A stretch of DNA of 64,000 nucleotides from Acidimicrobiia bacterium (GCA_026002935.1 BPGH01000001.1:1847965-1911964); one strand, 5' to 3'. Positions 1 to 9,003 are shown, counted from the stretch's first letter. Numbers and translations: made by a program. Notes: generated by a model from the sequence alone, not told the origin.

Positions 1-1
1 G

Positions 2-223
2 GCGGTGCTCAACCTCGTCGAGCGCGCGGTCGCGGACCTGGCGCGCTTCCCGGCGGCGCAGCGCCAGCAGATCCTGACGTTCCGCGACGCGCTCGCCGCG
101 ATCGTCGCGGACGGCGAGGCCGCGTTCGGCCCCGACGACGTGTCCACCCTGCTCTCGGGCGCGGCGGGCATCGTCAACGGCGTGCTCACGTGGGGTCCCT
201 GCGACGGCTTCCTGGCCCCGTGA
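2..223 (+). CDS. C-terminal end of an unrecognised protein (5' truncated by window edge)
   Basis: An open frame enters from the left edge and ends with TGA at 221-223. About 73 residues are visible, mostly helical in composition (Ala, Leu, Arg), with a short tail reading LTWGPCDGFLAP. A GTG at 5-7 is available, but the frame is open to the window edge, so this is more likely the tail of a longer gene. No family is recognisable. It lies 62 bases upstream of ftsK on the same strand. Confidence 0.45.
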   Translation, partial: AVLNLVERAVADLARFPAAQRQQILTFRDALAAIVADGEAAFGPDDVSTLLSGAAGIVNGVLTWGPCDGFLAP

Positions 224-285
224 GGCCCGCCCCCGTGGCGGATCGATCCTCTTGAGCCTGGTGTTGCCGGTGTTACCGTTGGGGA

Positions 286-2762
286 ATGGCTGCCACGCCC
301 CGTCGTCGCGGTGGGACGAAGCGGCGCCGGCCGGCGCCGCGGGCCCGCCGGGCCGCGGCCGCACCCGGGCGGCTGCGCGAGGAGGTCGGCGCCCAGCTCG
401 GCCGCCACGCCCCTGACGCGCTGGCGATCGCGCTCGGGGTCGCCGGGTGCATCACGGCGCTCGGGATGTTCTCCGGGCTGGCCGGCCCGCTCGGCGACGC
501 GCTCGACACGGCCGCCGCGGTGCTGCTCGGCCGGGGCCGGGTCGTCGTGCCGGTCGCGCTCCTCGTCGGCGCGGCCGGCGCGCTCGCGGGCGCGCGTGCC
601 GATGACGACGACGGGCGCGCCCGCCAGGGCATCCGGCTGGGCGTCGGGCTCGCGCTCGGGGCCGCCGCGGTGGTCGGCTGCCTGCACCTCGCGGGCGGCA
701 GCCCCGACACGCAGCGCCTCGCGCCCCTGCGCGAGGCCGGCGGCGTCCTCGGCGCGCTGGTCGGGGCGCCGCTGCGCGCGCTGCTCGGCCCGGCGGGGGC
801 CGTGATCGTGCTCGTGGCCGCGGGGCTGCTCGGCGTCCTGCTGGTCGCGGGCACCGGGCTGCGCCAGGTCGTCGCCGGCGCGGTCGTCGCCGCGCGCTGG
901 GTCGCGGCGCGCGCCCGGTCCCTGCTCGTGCTGCCGTCGCCGGCGCTCGACGACGCCCCGTACGCCCCCGACCGGCCGCACCGGTACGACGACCTCGCGC
1001 CGGGGGCGGCCGGCCCGGTGGTCGACCTGGTCGCGGCGGAGGCCGGCGCGGGGCCCGGGGTGGACCCGGCGACGAGGGTGCCGAGGCGGCGGGGGAGTTC
1101 GGGGAGGACGCGCCGCGACGAGGGCGAGGAGGCGTACGACGAGTACGACGAGTACGACGAGGACGACGAGTACGACGAGACGACGGAAGCGGGGTACGAC
1201 GGGTACGAGGAACTCGACGACGGCGACGACGACGTGACGACGACGGGGCCGCCGCGTCCGGCGAGCACCCGCCGGCGTCGGCCGCGCCCGTCCCGTGGCG
1301 CCTGCCGCCCGCATCGTTGCTGAAGCGCAGCCAGTCGCGCGAGGTCGACCCGCGCATGGTGGCCGCCGGTGGCGAGGTGCTCGAGGCGACGTTGCGCGAG
1401 TTCGGTGTCGACGCCCGCCTCATCGGCTCGACCGTGGGGCCGACCGTCACGCGCTACGAGCTCGAGCTCGCCCCCGGGGTCAAGGTGTCGAAGGTCACGG
1501 GCCTCGCCAAGGAGATCGCGTACTCGATGGCGAGCCACGACGTGCGCATCCTGGCGCCGATCCCGGGCCGCAGCGCGATCGGTGTCGAGGTGCCGAACAA
1601 GATGCGCCCGCTCGTGACGCTCGGTGACGTGCTCGCCAGCGACGAGGCGAAGAAGGCGGCGCACCCGCTCGAGGTCGCGATGGGCCGCGACATCGCCGGG
1701 CGGGCCGTCATGGCGAACCTCGCGACCTTCCCGCACGTCCTCATCGCCGGCCAGACCGGGGCGGGCAAGTCGAGCTGCATCAACAGCATCGTCACGTCGA
1801 TCCTGATGCGCACGACCCCCGACGAGGTGCGGCTGATCCTCGTCGACCCCAAGCGCGTCGAGCTGGGCCAGTACAACGCCGTCCCGCACCTGCTCACCGA
1901 GGTCGTCACCAACCCGAAGAAGGCGGCGAACGCGCTCGATTGGGCCGTGCGCGAGATGGAGATGCGCTACGACCTGCTCGCGAGCGTCGGTGTGCGCGAC
2001 ATCACCGGGTACAACGCGATGTACGACCGGGGCGACCTACCGACCCGCGACGACCCCGACCCGGAGACCGGCGCGGCGTACGACCGGCTGCCGTTCATCG
2101 TCGTGGTGGTGGACGAGCTCGCCGACCTGATGATGGTCGCTGCGCGCGACGTCGAGACGAGCATCTGCCGGCTGGCCCAGATGGCGCGCGCGGTCGGCAT
2201 CCACCTCGTGATCGCGACCCAGCGCCCCTCCGTCGACGTCATCACCGGCGTCATCAAGGCGAACATCCCGAGCCGCCTCGCGTTCTCGGTCAGCACGCTC
2301 GCCGACAGCCGCGTCATCCTCGACCAGCCCGGCGCCGAGAAGCTGATCGGCAAGGGCGACATGCTGATGCTGACCGCGTCGTCGAGCCGCACGGAGCGGA
2401 TCCAGGGCGCGTGGGTGGACGAGGACTGCGTCCGCAAGGTCGTCGCGCACTGGCGGCGCCAGGCGCTCCAGCCCTGTTACGTCGAGGGCATCCAGGGCGA
2501 CGACGGGCCCGGCGGCGGGCGCGGCGGGGCGGACGACGACGACGGCGACGACCTGCTCGACGAGGCGATGGAGCTCGTCGTGCGCAGCGGGCTGGGCTCG
2601 ACCAGCATGTTGCAGCGCAAGCTGCGCGTCGGGTTCGCCCGCGCCGGCCGCCTGATGGACCTGCTCGAGCGGCGGGGCGTCGTCGGGCCGTCGGAGGGCT
2701 CGAAGGCGCGGGCGGTGCTGATGACCGTCGAGGAGCTCGAGGAGCTGCGCGAGCGGCGCTGA
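286..2762 (+). CDS. ftsK: DNA translocase FtsK/SpoIIIE, apparent frameshift between membrane and motor halves
   Basis: FtsK is the septum-anchored ATPase that pumps chromosome ends into daughter cells. The first half (ATG 286, frame ends at 1323) has a basic N-terminus, about four hydrophobic segments (residues ~45-200) and a very acidic Tyr/Asp/Glu repeat (~280-325). The motor half lies in another frame: a hinge reading WRLPPASLLKR just before 1330, then the alpha and beta domains with Walker A GQTGAGKS (about nt 1750-1773), Walker B VVVVDELADL (about nt 2100-2130) and a C-terminal winged-helix gamma domain (about nt 2550-2750). The switch (one base missing, or two extra) must lie in the GAC-rich stretch, probably 1215-1250. 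A sequencing indel in the repeat is the simplest reading. If the break is real, the motor half could start at TTG 1317 and the anchor would be lost. Total length of about 825 residues is normal for FtsK. Confidence 0.85.
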
Positions 2763-2776
2763 GGGGTGCGGGGGCG

Positions 2777-2815
2777 CGGGTGCGGGGCGGCCCGGGGGGA
2801 GCCGCCCCGCACCCG
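2777..2815. terminator. Hairpin terminator after ftsK
   Basis: A perfect 15-bp inverted repeat (2777-2791 with 2801-2815) encloses a 9-base loop, 14 bases after the ftsK stop. There is no U-run, as is common for GC-rich actinobacterial terminators. It sits between convergent genes and could serve both. Confidence 0.7.
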
Positions 2816-2831
2816 GTGCGCCGGCAGGGGG

Positions 2832-3155
2832 CTACGCGGCGCGGATCTGGGTGTGCTCGCCGAGCGTCTCGTCGCCCGCGGCCCGGTCGTGGGTGAGGTA
2901 CCCGAACACGGCCCGCCACGGCACGGTCAGCCCGGCCACGATGAAGCCGGTCACCCAGGTGCCGAGGTCCGCGTCGCGGATCGCGACGCCCCAGCCGCTG
3001 AAGACCGAGTAGTCGAGGCCGACCGTCGCCGCGATCGCGAGGACGAACGTGGCGAGGGTGCGGTGCCGGCGCAGCGCGGGCACCGCCTCGGTGACGTAGT
3101 CGACGACCTTGAGCGTCGCGAGTGCGAGCAGGGCGACGACGGCGAAGTCGTACAT
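2832..3155 (-). CDS. Small integral membrane protein, unknown function
   Basis: 107 residues with three or four hydrophobic stretches (about 5-20, 34-50, 67-85) and a polar C-terminal tail. The ATG at 3155 is preceded by a GGAGGT ribosome site (3159-3164, complement), which supports this start. The size and layout recall small holin-like or phage-shock-like membrane proteins, but no diagnostic motif is visible and I do not assign a function. Its leader contains a strong inverted repeat (3165-3215). It converges on ftsK. Confidence 0.6.
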   Translation of the reverse strand: MYDFAVVALLALATLKVVDYVTEAVPALRRHRTLATFVLAIAATVGLDYSVFSGWGVAIRDADLGTWVTGFIVAGLTVPWRAVFGYLTHDRAAGDETLGEHTQIRAA

Positions 3156-3164
3156 CGTCCACCT

Positions 3165-3215
3165 CCCGGTGGGTCGGGGGGATCCGCTCCCTCCGACCCG
3201 CTCCGACCCACCGGG
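3165..3215. repeat. 13-bp perfect inverted repeat in the leader of the small membrane protein
   Basis: CCCGGTGGGTCGG (3165-3177) is repeated in inverted form at 3203-3215, with a 25-base loop that carries a third partial copy (CCGACCC, 3193-3199). The left arm begins right next to the ribosome site of the gene at 2832-3155. It could be an operator, an attenuator-like RNA hairpin, or a terminator for the upstream minus-strand gene. Confidence 0.6.
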
Positions 3216-3293
3216 CGCGCGCGGGGTTACACGTGCCGTGCACGGATCGGCCCACGCGGGACGACACGCGCCCCAGGGGTCACCGGTGCGCGC

Positions 3294-3755
3294 TCAGGCG
3301 CGCCCGTCGGCCTCGAGCTCGTCGAGGCGGGTGCGCAGCTCGTCGAGGAGGCCGGCCGCCGCCGCCAGGTGCTCCTCGATGCGCGCGACGTAGGCGTGGG
3401 GCGAGGTGTCGGGCACCTCGTCGTCGACCTCGATCTCGTTGACGACCGCGGCGGCGAACTCGCCGTGCTCCTCCGGCACGACGATCACGCCCGTCGAGTC
3501 GCCCGGGGTCCCCGTCCACTCGATCATGACCGGGACGCCCGCGGTCTCGAGCCGGCGGCGCAGGATCTGCGCGTGCAGCCGGGGCCACTCGCCGAGCTCC
3601 ACGAGCGCGCCCTCGTCGTCGAGGCCGCCGGGGTCCGCGGCGCGCGCCCGCGCCGGCCCGCCGGCCACGAGCGCGACGCCGCAATCGGCGCAGCGCACGG
3701 ACCCCGCGCGGTACTCGGCCCCGCACGACGGGCACCACACGGTCGGGTGGTCCAC
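3294..3755 (-). CDS. Zinc-ribbon protein with DUF2007-like region
   Basis: 153 residues from GTG 3755. The N-terminus carries CPSCG (residues 8-12) and CADCG (22-26), a four-cysteine zinc ribbon. The middle (about 50-105) resembles the DUF2007-type signal-transducing fold found in many bacteria (ILRRRLETAGVPVMI... pattern). The C-terminus is a predicted helix rich in Leu and Glu (about 122-150), possibly a coiled coil. It is transcribed away from rimO, with 96 bases between the two starts. No enzymatic residues are visible. It may be a regulatory or protein-protein interaction factor, but this is not established. Confidence 0.65.
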   Translation of the reverse strand: MDHPTVWCPSCGAEYRAGSVRCADCGVALVAGGPARARAADPGGLDDEGALVELGEWPRLHAQILRRRLETAGVPVMIEWTGTPGDSTGVIVVPEEHGEFAAAVVNEIEVDDEVPDTSPHAYVARIEEHLAAAAGLLDELRTRLDELEADGRA

Positions 3756-3851
3756 GGGCGCATCTTCGCAGACCGTCGGCGCGGCCGCGGCCTCCCGCCC
3801 GGCGGGCGCGGTGTTGCGGTTCGCTGACGGGCGCGTCAGTACGCTGGGCGG

Positions 3852-5159
3852 GTGCCCGCCCCGGCCCCGCGCCGCTTCCACGTCGAGACGCTCGGCTGCC
3901 CCAAGAACGCCGTCGACTCCGACAAGGTCGTCGCGTCGCTGCTCGCCGACGGGATGGTGGCCGCGGAGGGGGTGGGCGACGCCGATCTCGTCGTGGTCAA
4001 CACGTGCGCGTTCGTCGAGTCCGCCCGCCGGGAGTCGATCGAGGTCGCCCTCGCGCTCGCGGACGCGAAGCGGCCCGGCGCGAAGCTCGTCGTGACGGGT
4101 TGCCTGGCGGAGCGCTACGGCGGCGAGCTGGCGGCGGCGATGCCGGAAGCGGACGCCGTCGTCGGGTTCGGCGGCGCGGGCGAGCTCGCGCAGGTGGTGC
4201 TGCGGCGCAGGCCCTCCGGTGTGCGCGACCTGCTGGAGCTGCCGCGCCCCGCGCCGCGCGCGCCGTGGGCCTACCTGAAGGTCGCCGAGGGTTGCGACCG
4301 CGCCTGCGCGTTCTGCGCGATCCCGTCGTTCCGCGGTGCACAGCGTTCGCGGCCGCCCGACCGGGTCGAGGCCGAGGCCCGGTCGCTCGTCGAGCGGGGC
4401 GCGCGCGAGCTCGTGCTCGTCGCGCAGGACCTCGCGTGGTACGGCCGCGACGCCGGCGAGCCGGGTGCGCTGGTGCCGCTGCTGCACCGGCTGGACGCGC
4501 TCGCGCCGCTCGGGCTCGACCGGATCCGGCTCCTGTACCTGTACCCGTCCGAGGTGCGCGACCCGCTGGTCGCGACGATGCTCGAGCTGCCCACGGTCGT
4601 CCCGTACTTCGATCTGTCGCTGCAGCACGCCGCCGCGCCGCTGCTGCGCCGCATGCGGCGCTGGGGGAGCGGCGACCGCTTCCTCGAGGTGATCGGCCGG
4701 ATCCGCGCCGAACGACCCGGCGCCGCGTTCCGGTCGTCGTTCATCGTCGGGTTCCCCGGCGAGACCGAGGCCGACCACCAGGAGCTGCTCGGGTTCCTGG
4801 AGGCGGCGCGGCTCGACTGGGCCGGGTTCTTCCCCTTCTCGAAGGAGGAGGGCACGCCCGCCGCCGCGCTCGGCGACGAGGTGCCCGGCGACATCGCCGC
4901 CGAGCGGCTGCGCGAGTGCTCGGAGGTGCAGGACCCGATCACCGCGGCGGCGCGGGCCGCGCTCGTTGGCCGGACCGTCGACGTACTCGTCGACTCGGCC
5001 GGGGACGGGGCCGCCGTCGGCCGCACGTACCGCGAGGCGCCCGAGATCGACGGCGTCGTGCGCGTCGCGGGTGCCCCGGGCGCGTCCTGGTCGCCCGGCG
5101 CGCTCGTGCGGGCCACCGTTACCGGTGCCGCCGGCCCCGACCTCGAGGCGCGCGCGTGA
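3852..5159 (+). CDS. rimO: Ribosomal protein S12 methylthiotransferase RimO
   Basis: A radical-SAM enzyme that adds a methylthio group to an aspartate of ribosomal protein S12. 435 residues from GTG 3852. N-terminal UPF0004 domain with cluster cysteines C16 (LGCPKN), C52 (NTC) and C84; radical-SAM motif CDRACAFC at C148, C152 and C155; C-terminal TRAM RNA/protein-binding domain from about residue 370. The motif YLKVAEGCDRACAFCAIPSF is characteristic of RimO rather than MiaB, and a separate MiaB is present at 12480. The stop overlaps the pgsA start by GTGA, so the two are translationally coupled. Confidence 0.93.
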   Translation: MPAPAPRRFHVETLGCPKNAVDSDKVVASLLADGMVAAEGVGDADLVVVNTCAFVESARRESIEVALALADAKRPGAKLVVTGCLAERYGGELAAAMPEADAVVGFGGAGELAQVVLRRRPSGVRDLLELPRPAPRAPWAYLKVAEGCDRACAFCAIPSFRGAQRSRPPDRVEAEARSLVERGARELVLVAQDLAWYGRDAGEPGALVPLLHRLDALAPLGLDRIRLLYLYPSEVRDPLVATMLELPTVVPYFDLSLQHAAAPLLRRMRRWGSGDRFLEVIGRIRAERPGAAFRSSFIVGFPGETEADHQELLGFLEAARLDWAGFFPFSKEEGTPAAALGDEVPGDIAAERLRECSEVQDPITAAARAALVGRTVDVLVDSAGDGAAVGRTYREAPEIDGVVRVAGAPGASWSPGALVRATVTGAAGPDLEARA

Positions 5160-5728
5160 GCAGCTCCGCGCCGGCGCGTCGGTTCGGGCAGGGCGCGCTC
5201 GCGACGCCCGCGAACCTCGTCACCGTCGCGCGCCTCGTCGTCGCGGTCCCCACCCTCGTGCTGATCCACGACGAGCTGTCGAGCTGGGTGACCGTCGGCC
5301 TGTGGTTCGCGATCACGGCCTCCGACAGCCTCGACGGGTGGCTCGCGCGCCGCGACGGCGCGACGCGCTCGGGTGCGTTCCTCGACCCGGTCGCGGACAA
5401 GGTGATCGTGCTCGGCGGGCTCGCCGTCCTCGCGGACCGCGGCGTGTTCCCGTGGTGGGCGGTCGCCCTCGTCGCCGTGCGGGAGATCGGCATCTCGGCG
5501 TACCGGTCGGTCGCCGGCCGGCGCGGCATCGTCCTGCCGGCCCAGCGCCTCGGCAAGTACAAGGCGTTCCTCCAGTACGTCGCGGTCGGCTCGGTGCTGC
5601 TGCCGTGGACCGCCGACTGGGAAGCGGCCCAGCTCCTCGTCCTCTACGCGGCGACCGCGCTCACCGTCGTGTCCGGCCTGCAGATCGTGCGGCACGGGTA
5701 CGTCGACTGGCAGCGCCAGGACGGCTGA
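5156..5728 (+). CDS. pgsA: CDP-diacylglycerol-glycerol-3-phosphate 3-phosphatidyltransferase (CDP-alcohol phosphotransferase)
   Basis: A membrane enzyme forming phosphatidylglycerophosphate from CDP-diacylglycerol and glycerol-3-phosphate. 190 residues from GTG 5156, with several membrane helices. The family motif is visible as DSLDGWLAR ... SGAFLDPVAD (residues ~60-83), holding the metal- and substrate-binding aspartates. The gap between the AR pair and the following Gly is seven residues, one shorter than the usual eight. The GAFLDPVADK form is typical of PgsA, and the location between rimO and cinA agrees with actinobacterial gene order. Other CDP-alcohol transferases cannot be excluded from sequence alone. 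Confidence 0.85.
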   Translation: MSSSAPARRFGQGALATPANLVTVARLVVAVPTLVLIHDELSSWVTVGLWFAITASDSLDGWLARRDGATRSGAFLDPVADKVIVLGGLAVLADRGVFPWWAVALVAVREIGISAYRSVAGRRGIVLPAQRLGKYKAFLQYVAVGSVLLPWTADWEAAQLLVLYAATALTVVSGLQIVRHGYVDWQRQDG

Positions 5729-5780
5729 ACGGGCCCGGCCGTCCGGCCTCGCGCCGGGCGCGTCCCCGTAGGATGCGGCG

Positions 5781-7028
5781 ATGCGTTGCGAGGTGCTCGC
5801 CGTCGGGACGGAGCTGCTGCTCGGCCAGATCGTCGACACGAACAGCGCCTGGATCGGCGAGCAGCTCGCCGCGTCGGGCATCGATTCGTACGAGCACCGG
5901 GTCGTGGGCGACAACCAGGCGCGCATCGTCGGCGCGCTGCGGGAGCTGTTGTCGCGCTCGGACGCGGTGATCGTGTGCGGCGGGCTCGGCCCCACCCAGG
6001 ACGACCTCACGCGGGACGCGATCGCCGAGCTCATGGGCGTGCCGCTCGTGCGCCACGAAGACCTCGCCCACCAGATCGCAACGATGTTCCGGGCCCGCCT
6101 GCGCGACATGCCCGAGAGCAACCTGCGCCAGGCCGACGTGCCCGAGGGCGCGACCGCGATCCCCAACCCGCTCGGCACCGCGCCGGGCCTGGTGTGCCCG
6201 GTGGGCGACGGCAAGGTGGTGTACGCGGTACCCGGCGTCCCCTACGAGATGCAGGAGATGGTGCGCACGCACGTCCTGCCGGACCTGCTGCGACGCTCGG
6301 GCGTCGCCGCCTGCATCGTGTCGCGCTCGTTGAAGACCTGGGGCACCTCGGAGTCGGCGCTGGCCGAGATGGTCGCGCACCGGGTCCGCGCGCTCGACGC
6401 CACCGGCAACCCGACGATCGCGTTCCTCGCGCGCGGCATCGAGGGGCTCGTCGTGCGGGTCACCGCCAAGGGCGCGACCGAGGCGGAGGCGGCGGCGCTC
6501 GTCGACGCGGAGGAGCGCGAGTTGCGCGCCGTGCTCGGCGACCTCGTGTTCGGTGTCGACGACGAGACGATGGAGCACGCCGTCCTCACCCGGCTGCGCG
6601 CCCGGGGATGGACGCTCGGCGTCGCCGAGTCGGTCACCGGCGGCCTCATCGGGGCCCGGATCGTGAACGTGCCCGGCGCGAGCGAGGTGTTCCGGGGCAC
6701 GGTGGGTGCGTACGCGACCGACGTGAAGCGCTCGGTGCTGGGCGTCACCGCCGGGTCCGTCGTGAGCGAGGAGGCCGCGCGGGAGATGGCCGAGGGGGCG
6801 CGGCGGGTGCTCGCGGCCGACGTCGGGATCGCGGTCACCGGCGTCGCCGGGCCGACCGAGCAGGACGGCGTGCCGGTCGGCACGGTGTGCTTCGGGCTCG
6901 CGGTGCCCGGCGCGCCGGCGGAGGCGGTGTCGGCGCGCCTGCCGGGCGACCGCGAACGCATCCGGCAGTTCGCGACGATCTCGCTGCTCAACCTGGTGCG
7001 GTTGCGCCTCGACGCGCTGGGCCGGTGA
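5781..7028 (+). CDS. cinA: CinA family competence/damage-inducible protein (NMN amidohydrolase type)
   Basis: 415 residues, ATG 5781. N-terminal molybdopterin-binding-like (MoCF/COG1058) domain with GTELLLGQIVDTN (residues ~11-23) and GGLGPTQDDLTRD (~72-84). C-terminal CinA domain (about 265-410), with the family-typical AESVTGGLIGARI, that in related proteins deamidates nicotinamide mononucleotide; the N-terminal half in other bacteria has ADP-ribose pyrophosphatase activity. Both domains look complete. cinA is followed by thpR and recA within 2.1 kb; cinA-recA proximity is common and fits a role in NAD salvage under DNA damage. Confidence 0.9.
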   Translation: MRCEVLAVGTELLLGQIVDTNSAWIGEQLAASGIDSYEHRVVGDNQARIVGALRELLSRSDAVIVCGGLGPTQDDLTRDAIAELMGVPLVRHEDLAHQIATMFRARLRDMPESNLRQADVPEGATAIPNPLGTAPGLVCPVGDGKVVYAVPGVPYEMQEMVRTHVLPDLLRRSGVAACIVSRSLKTWGTSESALAEMVAHRVRALDATGNPTIAFLARGIEGLVVRVTAKGATEAEAAALVDAEERELRAVLGDLVFGVDDETMEHAVLTRLRARGWTLGVAESVTGGLIGARIVNVPGASEVFRGTVGAYATDVKRSVLGVTAGSVVSEEAAREMAEGARRVLAADVGIAVTGVAGPTEQDGVPVGTVCFGLAVPGAPAEAVSARLPGDRERIRQFATISLLNLVRLRLDALGR

Positions 7029-7083
7029 GGGACGGGAGCAGCCGGTCGCCGGGTCCGGCGCGCGCGCGATCGCCGCGGCGGGG

Positions 7084-7635
7084 ATGACGCGGGCGTTCGT
7101 CGCCGTCCGCCCGCCCGGGCGAGTGCTCGACGCGGTCGCCGCGTGGTTCGACGCGCCCGACCTGCCCGGCGCCCGCTTCACGACCCGCGACCAGTGGCAC
7201 GTGACGCTGCAGTTCCTCGGCAACCGTGCCGACGTGGAGGCGGTCGCGGCCGCGCTCGCGCCGCTCGCCGTCGAGGCGGGGCCCGTGCGCCTCGGCGGCG
7301 CGGGGGCCTTCCCGACCGAGCGCCGGGCGCGCGTGCTGTGGCTCGGCGTCGCGCAGGGCGCCGAGCGGTTCGCCCGGCTCGCCGAGGCGGTCGGCGCGCT
7401 GCTCGCGCCGCTCGGCCACGAGCCGGAGGCCCGGCCGTACCACCCGCACCTCACGCTGGCGCGCCTGCGCCCCCCGGCCGACGTGCGGCCCGTGCTCGCC
7501 CGGCTGCGGGCCGGGCCGGTCGGCGACGCGTGGACGGTGCGCGAGGTGGTCGTCTACGAGAGCCACCTGCGGCGTACGGGTGCCCGCTACGAGGCGCGAG
7601 CGCGCATCCCGCTGCCCGGCCGGCCGCCCGGCTGA
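7084..7635 (+). CDS. thpR: RNA 2',3'-cyclic phosphodiesterase (2H phosphoesterase)
   Basis: 183 residues, ATG 7084. Both catalytic HxTx motifs are present: H39-V-T41 (WHVTLQF) and H122-L-T124 (HPHLTLAR), about 80 residues apart as expected for the LigT/ThpR family. Members hydrolyse RNA 2',3'-cyclic phosphate ends. It lies 55 bases after cinA on the same strand, so cotranscription is likely. It converges on the site-2 protease gene with only 26 bases between the two stops. Confidence 0.9.
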   Translation: MTRAFVAVRPPGRVLDAVAAWFDAPDLPGARFTTRDQWHVTLQFLGNRADVEAVAAALAPLAVEAGPVRLGGAGAFPTERRARVLWLGVAQGAERFARLAEAVGALLAPLGHEPEARPYHPHLTLARLRPPADVRPVLARLRAGPVGDAWTVREVVVYESHLRRTGARYEARARIPLPGRPPG

Positions 7636-7661
7636 ACGGGCGGGGCCGGGGCCGCGGGCGG

Positions 7662-8768
7662 TCAGCCGGGCGCGCCCGCGAGCGGGCCGGGGCCGGGCAC
7701 GCCCGCTCGCCGCAGCTCGGCGGCGCCGACGGCCCCGAGGACGCGGCCGTCGCCGTCGACCACGAGCACCGGGACGCCCTCGTGCAGCGCGGCGACGGCG
7801 GGTGCGTCGGGCGCGAGGACCGCCAGCGCGGCGAGCGGCACGGCGACGTCGCGCGCCCGCGCCCACGGCGGGACGGGCCCCGGCACGGGGACCGCGACGA
7901 CCGCGGCCGGCGCGCCGGCGAAGTCGGTGAGCACCACGGTCGCGTCGTGGGGGTGGGCGGCGTGCAGCGCCTCGACGGTGACCCACGCCGGCGCCGTCGG
8001 CTGCGGGCGGGGCAGCAGGTCGCCGATGCGCAGGCCGTCCATGCGGCGCGCGACCCGGGCCTGCGCCTCCTCCGCGCGCGACGCGTCGATCACGAACCAT
8101 CCCACGAGGGCGAGCCACGGGTTGAGCCCGCCGCCGGCGAGGAGCTGCACGACGGGCACGGCGACGAGGAGGGCGCCCACCGCCCGGCCCGCCCGGGCCG
8201 CGGCGATCTGGGCGCGCCGGCGATCCCCGTGCCACCACCACAGGAGGCCCGCGAGGACCCGGCCGCCGTCGAGCGGCGCGCCGGGGAGCAGGTTGAAGGC
8301 GGCGAGCAGCAGGTTCACGGCGCCGACGTAGGACGCGACCGCGGGCAGCAGGCTGCCCGACGGCAGCGCGGCGCCGGCGAGCGCGCCGAGCGCGAGGAAC
8401 GCGACGCCGATCCCGACGCTCGCGCCCGGCCCGGCGAGCGCGACGAGCAGTTCGCTACGGGCGTCGCGCGCCTCGTCGCGCAGCCGCGCGACGCCGCCCA
8501 TGAGCCACAGGGTGATGCCCTCGACGCGCTGGCCGCGGCGCAGGGCGACGAGGGCGTGGGCGAGCTCGTGGCCGAGGATCGACGCGAAGAACAGCCCGGT
8601 CGCGAGGACGGCGGCGGCCCAGTAGGAGCCCCCGGCGTCGGGGACCAGCGCGGGGAGGAGGCCGCCCGCGAGGCTGCTCGCGAGGAGCGCGCCGATCACG
8701 AGGAGGCTCCAGTGCACGCCGACCTCGACGCCGGCGATCCGTCCGAGGCGGATGGTGGGGCGCAGCAT
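7662..8768 (-). CDS. M50 family site-2 protease (intramembrane zinc metalloprotease) with CBS-like tail
   Basis: Cleaves membrane substrates within the lipid bilayer. I place the start at ATG 8768, which has AAAGGA about 6 bases upstream; a longer frame exists upstream, but the conserved region begins right after this ATG. 368 residues, about six membrane helices, zinc motif HELAH (H67, E68, H71), and a second motif NLLPGAPLDGGRVL (~175-190) that supplies the third zinc ligand Asp. The C-terminal ~100 residues look like a divergent CBS pair (pattern PVLVVDGDGRVLGAV). This is the Rv2625c/SpoIVFB-like S2P group with CBS domains. Substrate unknown. Confidence 0.88.
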   Translation of the reverse strand: MLRPTIRLGRIAGVEVGVHWSLLVIGALLASSLAGGLLPALVPDAGGSYWAAAVLATGLFFASILGHELAHALVALRRGQRVEGITLWLMGGVARLRDEARDARSELLVALAGPGASVGIGVAFLALGALAGAALPSGSLLPAVASYVGAVNLLLAAFNLLPGAPLDGGRVLAGLLWWWHGDRRRAQIAAARAGRAVGALLVAVPVVQLLAGGGLNPWLALVGWFVIDASRAEEAQARVARRMDGLRIGDLLPRPQPTAPAWVTVEALHAAHPHDATVVLTDFAGAPAAVVAVPVPGPVPPWARARDVAVPLAALAVLAPDAPAVAALHEGVPVLVVDGDGRVLGAVGAAELRRAGVPGPGPLAGAPG

Positions 8769-8974
8769 GGCGGTCCTTTCGTCCGCCGGTTGCAACGCCG
8801 GCCCGGGCGTGCTCGTTCCCCGCGACCGGGGCCGGCGAGCGACGGCCGACGGCGGCGTCGCGCTCGACACGGCTCGTTCCGCGCGACGGCGGTCGGGGAG
8901 TCCCGACGCGCCCGGCCCGGCGACCGCCGCTCGTCCCGCGCGATTGCGGGCCGGGGGCCGGATCCTCGGGGTCC

Positions 8975-9003
8975 TTGCCCCGAACGGGTGTTCGCTCTAG
9001 GCT
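8975..9003 (+). promoter_or_regulatory. recA promoter (-35 TTGCCC, -10 TAGGCT)
   Basis: TTGCCC (8975-8980) and TAGGCT (8998-9003) are separated by exactly 17 bases and lie about 130 bases before the recA start. The spacer is occupied by the SOS box, so LexA bound there would block polymerase. The rest of the 363-base gap between the protease and recA holds no gene that I can see. Confidence 0.65.
8981..8994. promoter_or_regulatory. LexA-binding SOS box upstream of recA
   Basis: CGAACGGGTGTTCG matches the Gram-positive/actinobacterial SOS consensus CGAAC-N4-GTTCG exactly. It sits between the -35 and -10 elements of the recA promoter. Confidence 0.88.

Noticed and set aside
1215..1320. Programmed ribosomal frameshift in ftsK
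   Set aside because: No slippery heptamer or clear stimulatory structure is visible, and other genes show similar single-base breaks, so a sequencing indel is simpler.
273..1889. Long open frame on the minus strand across ftsK
   Set aside because: It is rich in Arg, Ser and Pro with no domain, as expected for a shadow of a GC-rich gene; the plus-strand FtsK explains the region.
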